Assembly: GCA_011322575.1 (NCBI GenBank)
Contig: DRMK01000085.1
Span: 1 to 15,370, forward strand
DNA: 15,370 nt
Origin: Gammaproteobacteria bacterium
GTDB lineage: Bacteria; Pseudomonadota; Gammaproteobacteria; Thiohalospirales; Thiohalospiraceae
Direction of reading: 5' to 3'
In this document: piece after piece, positions 10,322-15,370 of the stretch
Position numbering within the stretch: the stretch's first letter is position 1
How the letters are laid out: each line of letters opens with the position of its first letter
Position numbers and translations under genes: made by a program
The notes under the pieces: model-generated
The model's input: the letters and a program-made list of their open reading frames with translations, nothing else
Databases searched by the model: none
Told to the model about the DNA's origin: nothing

Positions 10322-10696
10322 TCAGGGTCCGGAGAGTGAGAACGTTATGCTGCTGTCGGACTTGTCCGTGGCTGTGATCTTGTAGCTGGTATTGATGCTG
10401 CCAGAGCTGCCTGCTTCAACCTTGTAATTGAAGTGGTTGGTGCCTCCTGAATCCGGTTTCGGAGTCCAGTTCAGGCCCGTGGCGCCGGTATCCGTGGTGT
10501 ATTTGCCGTTTTCGATATAGTACTCTTCCAGTGCGATCTGGAGGCTGTTCAGGTTGTTCCAGCCCTCTGTTCTCTGAGCCGTTTTTATGTAGCCGGTATA
10601 GGCCGGGACCGCAATGGTGGTGATGATTGCCAGAATGGCCACCACGATCATCAGCTCGATCAGGGTGAATCCCTTGTTGCCGTAGTGTCTGTTCAT
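10322..10696 (-). CDS. pilA: Type IV pilin (PilA/PilE-like prepilin), cysteine-free
   Basis: This is a pilus structural subunit or pilin-like protein of 124 residues. An upstream in-frame ATG exists, but ATG at 10696 gives the expected short charged leader MNRHYGNKG followed by FTLIELMIVVAILAII. Cleavage after G9 would leave a mature protein of 115 residues with F1, E5, P22, Y24 and Y27. The alpha-1 helix continues through EGWNNLNSLQIALEEYYIENGKY, and the rest is a small Gly/Ser/Thr-rich globular domain. There is no cysteine anywhere, so the C-terminal disulfide loop of many gammaproteobacterial pilins is absent. It lies upstream of pilB on the same strand with a 164-base gap. It could be the major pilin or a PilE-like minor pilin; position favours the major pilin, small size leaves this open. 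No clear Shine-Dalgarno precedes the start. Confidence 0.88.
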   Translation of the reverse strand: MNRHYGNKGFTLIELMIVVAILAIITTIAVPAYTGYIKTAQRTEGWNNLNSLQIALEEYYIENGKYTTDTGATGLNWTPKPDSGGTNHFNYKVEAGSSGSINTSYKITATDKSDSSITFSLSGP

Positions 10697-10933
10697 GCGT
10701 GCCACTGTCGTTGGTTGATAACTGAGAGCGTCCTGGAAAGCGATGCTGCCTGACAATGTTATCGACAGGGGTGGCGCGGGGCTTTAACCCGCATGTTTTA
10801 TCCGGGAACGCGGTGGTCACGCCGGGGGCGTCGTCGAGACTGGGGTCCGTGTTTGAAGCGGATACCGTAGCCGGGTGGAAGGCTTCTGAAAAACGCCCGT
10901 CGATTCCGCACCAAAAGGGCAAGAACCTTCGGG

Positions 10934-11164
10934 TCAAGGGCTTCGGTCTGTATCGGCATGCCGCCTGCAGCAGTAGAAGCGGTTCCCTTTCCTGATCGCT
11001 TCCCGTTTCGGAACATGCAGTTTGCAACGGGCGCACTGCACCATCGTATCGATGTCGTCCCTTTCCTGACGCCGTGAGTGGCCAATCCGGTTGTGGTAGC
11101 TTTTCACCATGCGGATCAGCATCCAGACCACGAAGGTGATGATGGCAATGCGAATCAGGTTCAT
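10934..11164 (-). CDS. PP0621-family small membrane-anchored CxxC protein
   Basis: This is a 76-residue protein with an N-terminal hydrophobic segment (LIRIAIITFVVWMLIRMV, residues 3-20). A basic stretch (HNRIGHSRRQER) follows, then a zinc-finger-like C-terminus: C44 and C47 (CARC), then C65, C66 and H69 (YCCRRH). This order, together with MVQCARCKLHVP and a final Y-C dipeptide, matches the uncharacterised PP0621 family as I know it; the function is unknown. The topology suggests an inner-membrane anchor with a cytoplasmic metal-binding knuckle. The gene lies 237 bases upstream of pilA on the same strand and is divergent from the PfkB kinase, sharing an 89-base intergenic region. ATG at 11164 lacks a well-spaced ribosome site. 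Confidence 0.75.
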   Translation of the reverse strand: MNLIRIAIITFVVWMLIRMVKSYHNRIGHSRRQERDDIDTMVQCARCKLHVPKREAIRKGNRFYCCRRHADTDRSP

Positions 11165-11208
11165 TCCGGGGTCGTGCGGCGTCTGCTGTTGAATTTTTTC
11201 CGGTCAAT

Positions 11209-11223
11209 ATGTAGTGTGCCACA
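11209..11223 (+). promoter_or_regulatory. 15-bp motif ATGTAGTGTGCCACA upstream of the PfkB kinase (candidate operator or promoter element)
   Basis: The motif lies 30 bases before the kinase start codon, in the divergent region shared with the PP0621 gene. It contains most of an exact 13-bp palindrome, AGTGTG-C-CACACT (11213-11225). A 14/15 match in the same orientation relative to its gene occurs upstream of the LpxL-type gene. Function is inferred from position and symmetry only. Confidence 0.35.
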
Positions 11224-11253
11224 CTTTCACAGGCCAACAACAAGGAAAACGGT

Positions 11254-12189
11254 ATGTCTGCGCTGATCTGCGGCTCGTTCGCCTACGATACCATCATGGT
11301 GTTTCACGACAGGTTCAGGAACCATATCCTGCCGGACAAGGTACATATTCTGAACGTTTCGTTTCTGGTTCCCGACATGCGCCGGGAGTTCGGGGGTTGT
11401 GCCGGCAATATCGCCTATAACCTGAAGTTGCTCGGCGGGGATCCGCTGCCCATGGCCACCGTGGGGGACGACTTTGCCCCCTATGCCCGGTGGTTCGAGA
11501 GTTGCGGCATAGACCAGCGCCATATCAAGGTGATCGAGGGGAGCTACACCGGCCAGGCATTCATTACCACCGACATGGACGACAACCAGATCACCGCTTT
11601 CCACCCCGGCGCCATGGGCATGGCGCACCAGAACCGGGTATCCGACGCGGGTGGGGTGAAGATCGGGATCGTGTCGCCGGATGGCAGGGAGGGCATGATC
11701 CAGCATGCCGCCCAATTCGCCGAGGCCGGCATACCTTTCATCTTCGATCCGGGCCAGGGGATGCCCATGTTCGACGGTGATGAGCTGCTGCGTTTCGTGG
11801 AGCAGGCCACCTGGGTGGCGCTGAACGACTACGAGGCGCAGCTCCTGCAGGAGCGCACCGGCAGGAGCCTGGAACAGCTGGCCGGTATGGTGCGGGCGGT
11901 AGTGGTAACCCGCGGAGCGGAGGGGTCGCTGGTGTATGCCGACGGAAAGTGCATCGAGATCCCCGCCGTGGAGGTCTCCCCGGCGGTGGATCCCACCGGT
12001 TGCGGCGATGCCTACCGCGCCGGCCTGCTGTACGGTCTCGACAACGCTCTGGACTGGCAGACCACGGGGCGCGTGGCCGCGCTGATGGGCGCCATCAAGG
12101 TGCAGCACCACGGTACCCAGAACCATCGTTTCACCATGGATGAGTTTGCCGCGCGCTTCCAGGAGAGTTTTGGCTACAGGTTGCTGTAG
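11254..12189 (+). CDS. PfkB-family carbohydrate/nucleoside kinase
   Basis: This ribokinase-fold kinase phosphorylates a sugar or nucleoside with ATP in the cytoplasm. The 311-residue protein has PfkB signature 1 as GGCAGNIAYNLKLLGG (47-62) and signature 2 as DPTGCGDAYRAGLLYG (246-261). The latter contains the anion hole and catalytic base D252. The early segment GSFAYDTIMVFHDRF resembles proteins often annotated as adenosine kinase or carbohydrate kinase, but the substrate cannot be read from sequence. ATG at 11254 has AAGGA seven bases upstream. The 3' end overlaps the convergent acyltransferase gene by 16 bases. I see no pathway neighbour that fixes the substrate. Confidence 0.9.
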   Translation: MSALICGSFAYDTIMVFHDRFRNHILPDKVHILNVSFLVPDMRREFGGCAGNIAYNLKLLGGDPLPMATVGDDFAPYARWFESCGIDQRHIKVIEGSYTGQAFITTDMDDNQITAFHPGAMGMAHQNRVSDAGGVKIGIVSPDGREGMIQHAAQFAEAGIPFIFDPGQGMPMFDGDELLRFVEQATWVALNDYEAQLLQERTGRSLEQLAGMVRAVVVTRGAEGSLVYADGKCIEIPAVEVSPAVDPTGCGDAYRAGLLYGLDNALDWQTTGRVAALMGAIKVQHHGTQNHRFTMDEFAARFQESFGYRLL

Positions 12190-13106
12190 AGCTGCGGCTC
12201 TCCCGAAGGCCTGGTCTTGAAGCGCCGGTGGACCCAGAGATACTGCTCCGGCGCCTCCTCTATCTGCTGCTCCAGCAGCCGGTTGGCCAGGCTGGCGTCC
12301 TGCAGCGCATTCCCTGACGGAAAACCTTGCAAGGGGGGATGAACGGTTATCAGGTAGCCGCTCCCGTCGGGCAGGCGCCGGTAGCTGACGGGCAGCACCG
12401 CAGCGGCCGTCAGTTCGGCGAGACGGGCGGTGGTGGTCAGGGTGGCGGTAGGGATCCCCATGAAAGGTGCGAACACCGAGTGGCGCGGCCCGAAGTCCTG
12501 ATCCGGGGCGTACCAGCAGATCCGGTTCTCCTTCAGGGCGCGCACCATGGCGCGCAGGTCGCGGTTGTCGATGACCCCTTCGTAGTGTTTCCGCCGGTAG
12601 TGCTGCATGAGCGCCTCGAACAGCGGGTTCTTGCTCTTTTTCACCAGGATCTGGAACGGCAGCCGCAGCGCCAGCATCCGGCCGCACAGCATCATGCAGC
12701 CGAAGTGTCCGCCCAGCAGGATGATCCCTTTGCCGCAGCGCCGCGCCTCGCGGATATGCTCCAGCCCCTCGATGCGCGCCAGCGCCTGCAGCCGCCGCGG
12801 CTCTCCCCACCAGCCGAGCAGCGTCTCGAACACCGCCATGCCCGAGCTGCGCAGGATCTCCCTGGCGAGCCGCCGCTGCCGCGCGGCGGAGAGATGGGGA
12901 AACGCCAGCGCCACATTGGTCTCCACGATGCGCCGCCGGCGCGGCAGCAGGAGGCGGCTCAGATCCCCCAGCCCCGTTCCCAGCCGCATCTGCCAGCCGT
13001 AGGGGAGCATAACCAGCAGCCGGAACAGCCCCAGCAGTAGCCAGGTCGGCCAGTGGCGCGGTGCCAGAAAGGGAAATGGGTTGAAGCCGGAGCTGGATGG
13101 TGGCAT
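12174..13106 (-). CDS. LpxL/HtrB-type lipid A (late) acyltransferase with altered catalytic motif
   Basis: Members of this family transfer acyl chains from acyl-ACP to lipid A precursors at the inner membrane. The 310-residue length is normal. Visible features are an N-terminal hydrophobic segment (TWLLLGLFRLLVMLPYGW, about 21-38), NVALAFPHLS, KGIILLGGHF, and WYAPDQDFGPRHSVFAPFMG. The C-terminus is EQYLWVHRRFKTRP, close to E. coli LpxL. The active-site motif in LpxL is HX4E (HFLTLE). Here it reads HFGCMM: H134 is kept but the expected glutamate is M139 (codon at 12690-12692). The protein may be inactive, may use another residue, or may belong to a divergent subfamily. ATG at 13106 has no obvious Shine-Dalgarno. 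The stop overlaps the convergent kinase gene by 16 bases. Confidence 0.88.
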   Translation of the reverse strand: MPPSSSGFNPFPFLAPRHWPTWLLLGLFRLLVMLPYGWQMRLGTGLGDLSRLLLPRRRRIVETNVALAFPHLSAARQRRLAREILRSSGMAVFETLLGWWGEPRRLQALARIEGLEHIREARRCGKGIILLGGHFGCMMLCGRMLALRLPFQILVKKSKNPLFEALMQHYRRKHYEGVIDNRDLRAMVRALKENRICWYAPDQDFGPRHSVFAPFMGIPTATLTTTARLAELTAAAVLPVSYRRLPDGSGYLITVHPPLQGFPSGNALQDASLANRLLEQQIEEAPEQYLWVHRRFKTRPSGEPQLYSNL

Positions 13107-13127
13107 CTGGTTCGGTAAAGTGCGTCC

Positions 13128-13149
13128 TGTGTCACACTACATTATCCCA
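13128..13149 (-). promoter_or_regulatory. Extended -10-like element plus second copy of the 15-bp motif upstream of the acyltransferase
   Basis: Read on the minus strand, TGGGATAAT (13149-13141) resembles an extended -10 (TGn followed by a 5/6 match to TATAAT). It overlaps ATGTAGTGTGACACA (13142-13128), a 14/15 match to the motif before the PfkB kinase. The motif ends 21 bases before the acyltransferase ATG. I see no good -35. Promoter assignment is inference. Confidence 0.35.
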
Positions 13150-13161
13150 CTTTGGGGATAA
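13142..13161. repeat. Short hairpin TTATCCC / GGGATAA
   Basis: A perfect 7-bp stem (13142-13148 with 13155-13161) encloses a 6-base loop. It lies between the acyltransferase start and the outer palindromic element and overlaps the candidate -10. No T-run follows, so it does not look like a terminator. It could be an operator or chance symmetry. Confidence 0.3.
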
Positions 13162-13220
13162 AATGGGTCCAGTACTCTTTCAAGGCGCGGATTCAGTGGG
13201 AGGGATGCTGAACTTGATAG

Positions 13221-13489
13221 GGTCTTCCTCAAATCGTGTGGGTAAAATGGTAAATCATCCTTGACAGGCGGAATGCACGCCGGAAGATGGTCGGCAGAAG
13301 GGGATTGGGGAGACTTTGGGATAGCCGAACCAGTTGCAATTGGCGCAGGTGGTGGATATCCGCCACTTCCCAGCCCAGACAGCCCCAATCCCCTTCTGGC
13401 TACCGAGTATGTGGCGTGCATTCCGCCTGTCAAGGACGGAGCCGCTACGCGGTGATTTACCATTTTACCCACACGATTTGAGGAAGACC
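13221..13489. repeat. Long imperfect palindrome (arms of the outer element)
   Basis: Three collinear perfect inverted segments of 37, 24 and 16 bp are separated only by a 16-base one-sided insertion and a 13/14-base mismatch bubble. They would fold into one long hairpin or cruciform with its tip around 13311-13382. Reading frames through the arms on either strand are by-products of this symmetry. Confidence 0.85.
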
Positions 13490-13502
13490 TTCCTGATTTA
13501 TT

Positions 13503-13511
13503 ACCTTGAAA
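13503..13511 (+). repeat. Left target-site duplication ACCTTGAAA
   Basis: This exact 9-bp direct repeat abuts the left terminal inverted repeat of the 172-bp element; the other copy is at 13684-13692. The right copy overlaps the terminal repeat of the outer element, so the sequence was there before insertion. Confidence 0.7.
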
Positions 13512-13683
13512 CACTAGTGTCCGGAATATTCATCCCAAGAACTCGTTTCGCCGCATAAATACTAGGGCGAAATGAATTTCAGGGGTGTCACCGACTTGAA
13601 CACCAAGATGTATTTTGGCGATATATAAATCAATGGCTTATCACGCAATATGGTCTGATTTCGAGTTTTTCCGGACACTAGTG
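13512..13683. mobile_element. 172-bp MITE-like element with 15-bp terminal inverted repeats
   Basis: The element begins CACTAGTGTCCGGAA (13512-13526) and ends with the exact reverse complement (13669-13683). It is bounded by a perfect 9-bp direct repeat, the signature of transposition. The interior is AT-richer than the flanking genes and holds a 7-bp hairpin (13546-13552 with 13566-13572), and it has no open frame of note. It must have been mobilised by a transposase encoded elsewhere; I do not assign the IS family. The repeat tip CACTAGTG is itself palindromic and contains CTAG, so a 4-bp CTAG duplication with TGTCCGGAA ends is the alternative reading. Confidence 0.75.
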
Positions 13684-13692
13684 ACCTTGAAA
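13684..13692 (+). repeat. Right target-site duplication ACCTTGAAA
   Basis: This is the second exact copy of the 9-mer at 13503-13511. It abuts the right end of the 172-bp element and continues into GAGTACT, the end of the outer element. Confidence 0.7.
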
Positions 13693-13728
13693 GAGTACTA
13701 AGTCTCGAAGAGAAGTGGCGGAGCGGGG

Positions 13729-14493
13729 ATGGATGTAAGGGTTCTGGGCTGCAGCGGCGGGGTCGGCACCGGGAAGGGTACCACCTCGCTGCTGGTGGAC
13801 GACGATATGCTGGTGGATGCCGGCACCGGCGTGGCGCAGCTCGCCATCGACGAGCTGAGCCGGCTGCGCCACATATTTCTCACCCACTCCCATCTGGATC
13901 ACATCGCATACCTTCCCCTGTTGGGGGATACGGTGTTCGGATTCATTCCGGAGACCATCACTGTCTACGGCCTGGCCGAAACGCTGGAGGCGCTGCGGCG
14001 GCATATCTTCAATGACGTCATCTGGCCGGATTTCACCCGCATCCCCAACAGTCACGAGCCGGTGTTCCGGTTTCGTCCCCTGAATCCTGGGGAGAGGGTG
14101 CAGATCGGCGCCCGCAGCGTGCAGGCGATCCCGGTGGATCATACCGTGCCTTGCCTCGGCTACCGCGTAGAGGGGCGCGGCGGCGCGTTTGCCATAAGCG
14201 GAGACACCACCTGCAACGACACCTTCTGGCAGGCGCTGAACGCCCACTCCCGCCTGGATCTGCTGCTGGTGGAGACCGCCTTCAGCAACAAGGAGGAGCA
14301 GCTGGCACGCACCACCCGCCACTACAGCCCCTCCCTCCTGGCCAGGGACCTGGACAAGCTGCGCCACGATCCGCGCATCTACATCATCCACGCCAAACCG
14401 GGGGAGGAGTCGGCCATCCTGCGCGAGTGCCGCGAGCTGCTCGGCCACCGCCAGGTGTCCGGTTTGGCCGGAGGGGCGCACTTCACGCTATAA
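13729..14493 (+). CDS. 3',5'-cyclic-nucleotide phosphodiesterase (class II-like, metallo-beta-lactamase fold)
   Basis: This is a cytoplasmic metallohydrolase of 254 residues, probably degrading cyclic nucleotides. The metal motif is THSHLDHIAYLPLL with H53, H55, D57 and H58, the pattern shared by class II cAMP phosphodiesterases. Further ligands are H138 (PVDHTVPCLGYRV), D159 (ISGDTTCND) and H221 (YIIHAKPGEE). The N-terminus MDVRVLGCSGGVGTGKGTTS is typical of this group. ATG at 13729 has GGAG (13720-13723) five bases upstream. No signal peptide is visible. The upstream region is occupied by nested repeats that end 29 bases before the start codon, so any promoter further out would lie inside them. 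Substrate preference cannot be read from sequence; another MBL hydrolase activity is possible. Confidence 0.85.
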   Translation: MDVRVLGCSGGVGTGKGTTSLLVDDDMLVDAGTGVAQLAIDELSRLRHIFLTHSHLDHIAYLPLLGDTVFGFIPETITVYGLAETLEALRRHIFNDVIWPDFTRIPNSHEPVFRFRPLNPGERVQIGARSVQAIPVDHTVPCLGYRVEGRGGAFAISGDTTCNDTFWQALNAHSRLDLLLVETAFSNKEEQLARTTRHYSPSLLARDLDKLRHDPRIYIIHAKPGEESAILRECRELLGHRQVSGLAGGAHFTL

Positions 14494-14494
14494 T
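14489..14494 (+). promoter_or_regulatory. Perfect -10 hexamer TATAAT, candidate ffh promoter
   Basis: TATAAT overlaps the TAA stop of the phosphodiesterase gene and lies 29 bases before the ffh ATG. That would give a leader of roughly 20-25 bases. A possible -35 is TTGGCC at 14464-14469 with a long 19-base spacer, so the -35 is weak. The -10 match is exact. Confidence 0.5.
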
Positions 14495-14523
14495 CGGCCA
14501 TCACTACAGAGCCGAGGCACTCC

Positions 14524-15370
14524 ATGTTTGACAATCTCAGTGAACGTCTGGCGCGCACCCTGAAGAATCTGCGCGGCCAGGGGCGGCTTACCGAACAGAA
14601 CATCAAGGACACCCTGCGCGAGGTGCGCATGGCGCTGCTGGAGGCGGATGTGGCGCTGCCGGTGGTGCGTGACTTCATAGCCCGCATCCGGGAGCGCGCG
14701 GTGGGAAGGGAGGTGATGACCAGCCTCTCCCCCGGCCAGGCCCTGATCAAGATCGTCAAGGAGGAGCTGGTGGAGGTGATGGGGGCGGCCAACGAGGAGC
14801 TCAACCTGGCCGCCCAGCCGCCCGCCGTGATCCTGATGGCCGGCCTGCAGGGTTCCGGCAAGACCACCACCACCGGCAAGCTGGCGCGCTGGCTCAGGGA
14901 GCGCCAGAAGAGATCGGTGATGGTGGTGAGTGCCGACGTGTACCGGCCCGCCGCCATCCAGCAGCTCAAGACCATCGCCTCGCAGGTGGGAGCGGAGTTC
15001 TTCCCCAGCGACCCCGGCCAGCAGCCGGTGGAGATCGCCCGCGCCGCGCTGCAGCAGGCGCGTACCAGCTTCATGGATGTGCTGATCGTGGACACCGCCG
15101 GCCGCCTGCATGTGGATGCGGAGATGATGGGGGAGGTGAAGCGTCTGCACCGGGAGCTGGATCCGGTGGAGACCCTGTTCGTGGTGGACAGCATGACCGG
15201 CCAGGACGCCGCCAACACCGCCCGGGCCTTCAACGAACAGCTTGAGCTGACCGGGGTGATCCTCACCAAGGCGGACGGTGATGCCCGGGGCGGGGCCGCC
15301 CTTTCCATCCGCCAGATCACCGGCAAGCCCATCAAGTTTCTGGGTGTGGGAGAGAAGGTGGGCGCCCTGG
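14524..15370 (+). CDS. ffh: Signal recognition particle protein Ffh, N-terminal part (3' truncated by window edge)
   Basis: Ffh is the SRP54 GTPase that binds 4.5S RNA and targets nascent membrane proteins to FtsY and SecYEG. The visible 282 codons cover the N and G domains; the M domain lies beyond the window. The start MFDNLSERLARTLKNLRGQG is the classical Ffh N-terminus. The N-domain has EVRMALLEADVALPVV. In the G domain, G1 is GLQGSGKTTT (about residues 106-115), followed by DVYRPAAIQQL, DTAGRLHVD, VVDSMTGQDAANTA and LTKADGDARGGAAL. ATG at 14524 has GAGG (14514-14517) six bases upstream. It follows the phosphodiesterase gene by 30 bases and probably has its own promoter. Confidence 0.97.
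   Translation, partial: MFDNLSERLARTLKNLRGQGRLTEQNIKDTLREVRMALLEADVALPVVRDFIARIRERAVGREVMTSLSPGQALIKIVKEELVEVMGAANEELNLAAQPPAVILMAGLQGSGKTTTTGKLARWLRERQKRSVMVVSADVYRPAAIQQLKTIASQVGAEFFPSDPGQQPVEIARAALQQARTSFMDVLIVDTAGRLHVDAEMMGEVKRLHRELDPVETLFVVDSMTGQDAANTARAFNEQLELTGVILTKADGDARGGAALSIRQITGKPIKFLGVGEKVGAL

Larger units (their letters stand above)
13171..13699. repeat. Outer palindromic repeat element (non-autonomous, MITE-like), interrupted by a second element
   Basis: The termini are a perfect 15-bp inverted repeat: AGTACTCTTTCAAGG at 13171-13185 and its complement at 13685-13699. Inside, long arms pair. A 37-bp perfect arm (13221-13257 with 13453-13489) is followed by a 24-bp perfect arm (13258-13281 with 13413-13436) and a 16-bp arm (13295-13310 with 13383-13398). 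The region between the 16-bp arms (13311-13382) contains a smaller near-palindrome at 13349-13366. The right arm has 16 extra bases (13437-13452) that include the mini-hairpin CCGC-TAC-GCGG. Removing the inserted 172-bp element and one duplicated 9-mer leaves about 348 bp. There is no credible coding capacity. The ends could instead be a palindromic target (AGTACT) flanking a slightly shorter element, and I found no other target duplication. Confidence 0.75.

Noticed and set aside
10699..10704. TGGCAC on the minus strand immediately before the pilin ATG
   Set aside because: It touches the start codon and has no TTGC at the required distance, so it cannot be the pilin promoter.
10891..10925. 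Possible rho-independent terminator after the PP0621 gene (minus strand GGGC then GTTTTT)
   Set aside because: The only pairing is a 4-bp stem around a loop of about 18 bases, too weak to call.
10756..10995. A 79-codon plus-strand open frame between pilA and the PP0621 gene
   Set aside because: There is no ribosome site and no recognisable domain. It overlaps the 3' end of the PP0621 gene and resembles random coding in GC-rich DNA.
11200..11221. Sigma-54-like TGGCAC on the minus strand in the kinase/PP0621 divergent region
   Set aside because: The following TTGA element is three bases too far away, and the -12 GC is missing. Sigma-54 spacing is strict.
13137..13514. A 125-codon minus-strand open frame, and several 64-74 codon plus-strand frames, in the repeat region
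   Set aside because: They translate both arms of the palindrome, and the minus-strand frame also crosses the boundary of the inserted element. Such frames follow from the inverted repeat, not from a gene.
13513..13682. Reading the inner element as having a CTAG 4-bp target duplication and TGTCCGGAA ends
   Set aside because: It would leave the exact flanking 9-mer ACCTTGAAA unexplained. A 9-bp duplication with CACTAGTG included in the TIR explains all repeats at once, though CTAG remains possible.

Overview
The window is GC-rich, gene-dense DNA from a Gram-negative bacterium, most likely a gammaproteobacterium. It carries a polar-type flagellar hook gene pair, a pilB-pilC-pilD-coaE-yacG cluster followed by pilS-pilR, a lipid A acyltransferase and a PP0621-type protein. 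The assignment to Gammaproteobacteria comes from gene content and order. I cannot name a genus.

Layout: positions 1-2550 (+) hold the 3' part of flgK and a complete flgL, the two hook-filament junction proteins. A reverse-strand block runs from 11164 down to 2569: a small PP0621-family membrane/zinc-type protein, a type IV pilin, the assembly ATPase pilB, the platform protein pilC, the prepilin peptidase pilD, coaE, yacG, and the pilS/pilR two-component system. From pilB to pilR, genes are separated by at most 22 bases or overlap, so they look like one transcript. flgL and pilR converge on an 18-base gap, and a hairpin spans both of their stop codons. Positions 11254-13106 hold a PfkB-family kinase (+) that converges on and overlaps an LpxL-type acyltransferase (-). 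Positions 13729-14493 (+) encode a class II-like cyclic nucleotide phosphodiesterase of the metallo-beta-lactamase fold. ffh (signal recognition particle GTPase) starts at 14524 and runs off the end.

The main non-coding structure is the 622-base gap between the acyltransferase and the phosphodiesterase (13107-13728). It reads as two nested mobile or repetitive elements. The first is a roughly 348-bp imperfect palindrome with inverted termini. The second is a 172-bp MITE-like element with perfect 15-bp terminal inverted repeats. An exact 9-bp direct duplication flanks the second element, which lies inside the right terminus of the first. The nested pair ends 29 bases before the phosphodiesterase start codon.

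Two further points stand out. The LpxL-type protein has methionine where the family's HX4(D/E) catalytic motif needs an acidic residue. Also, a near-identical 15-bp motif lies just upstream of both the PfkB kinase and the acyltransferase. I saw no tRNA, rRNA, CRISPR array or complete insertion sequence with a transposase. I do not see convincing evidence of a wholly new multi-gene system here. The nested repeat pair and the altered acyltransferase motif are the best candidates for something undescribed.
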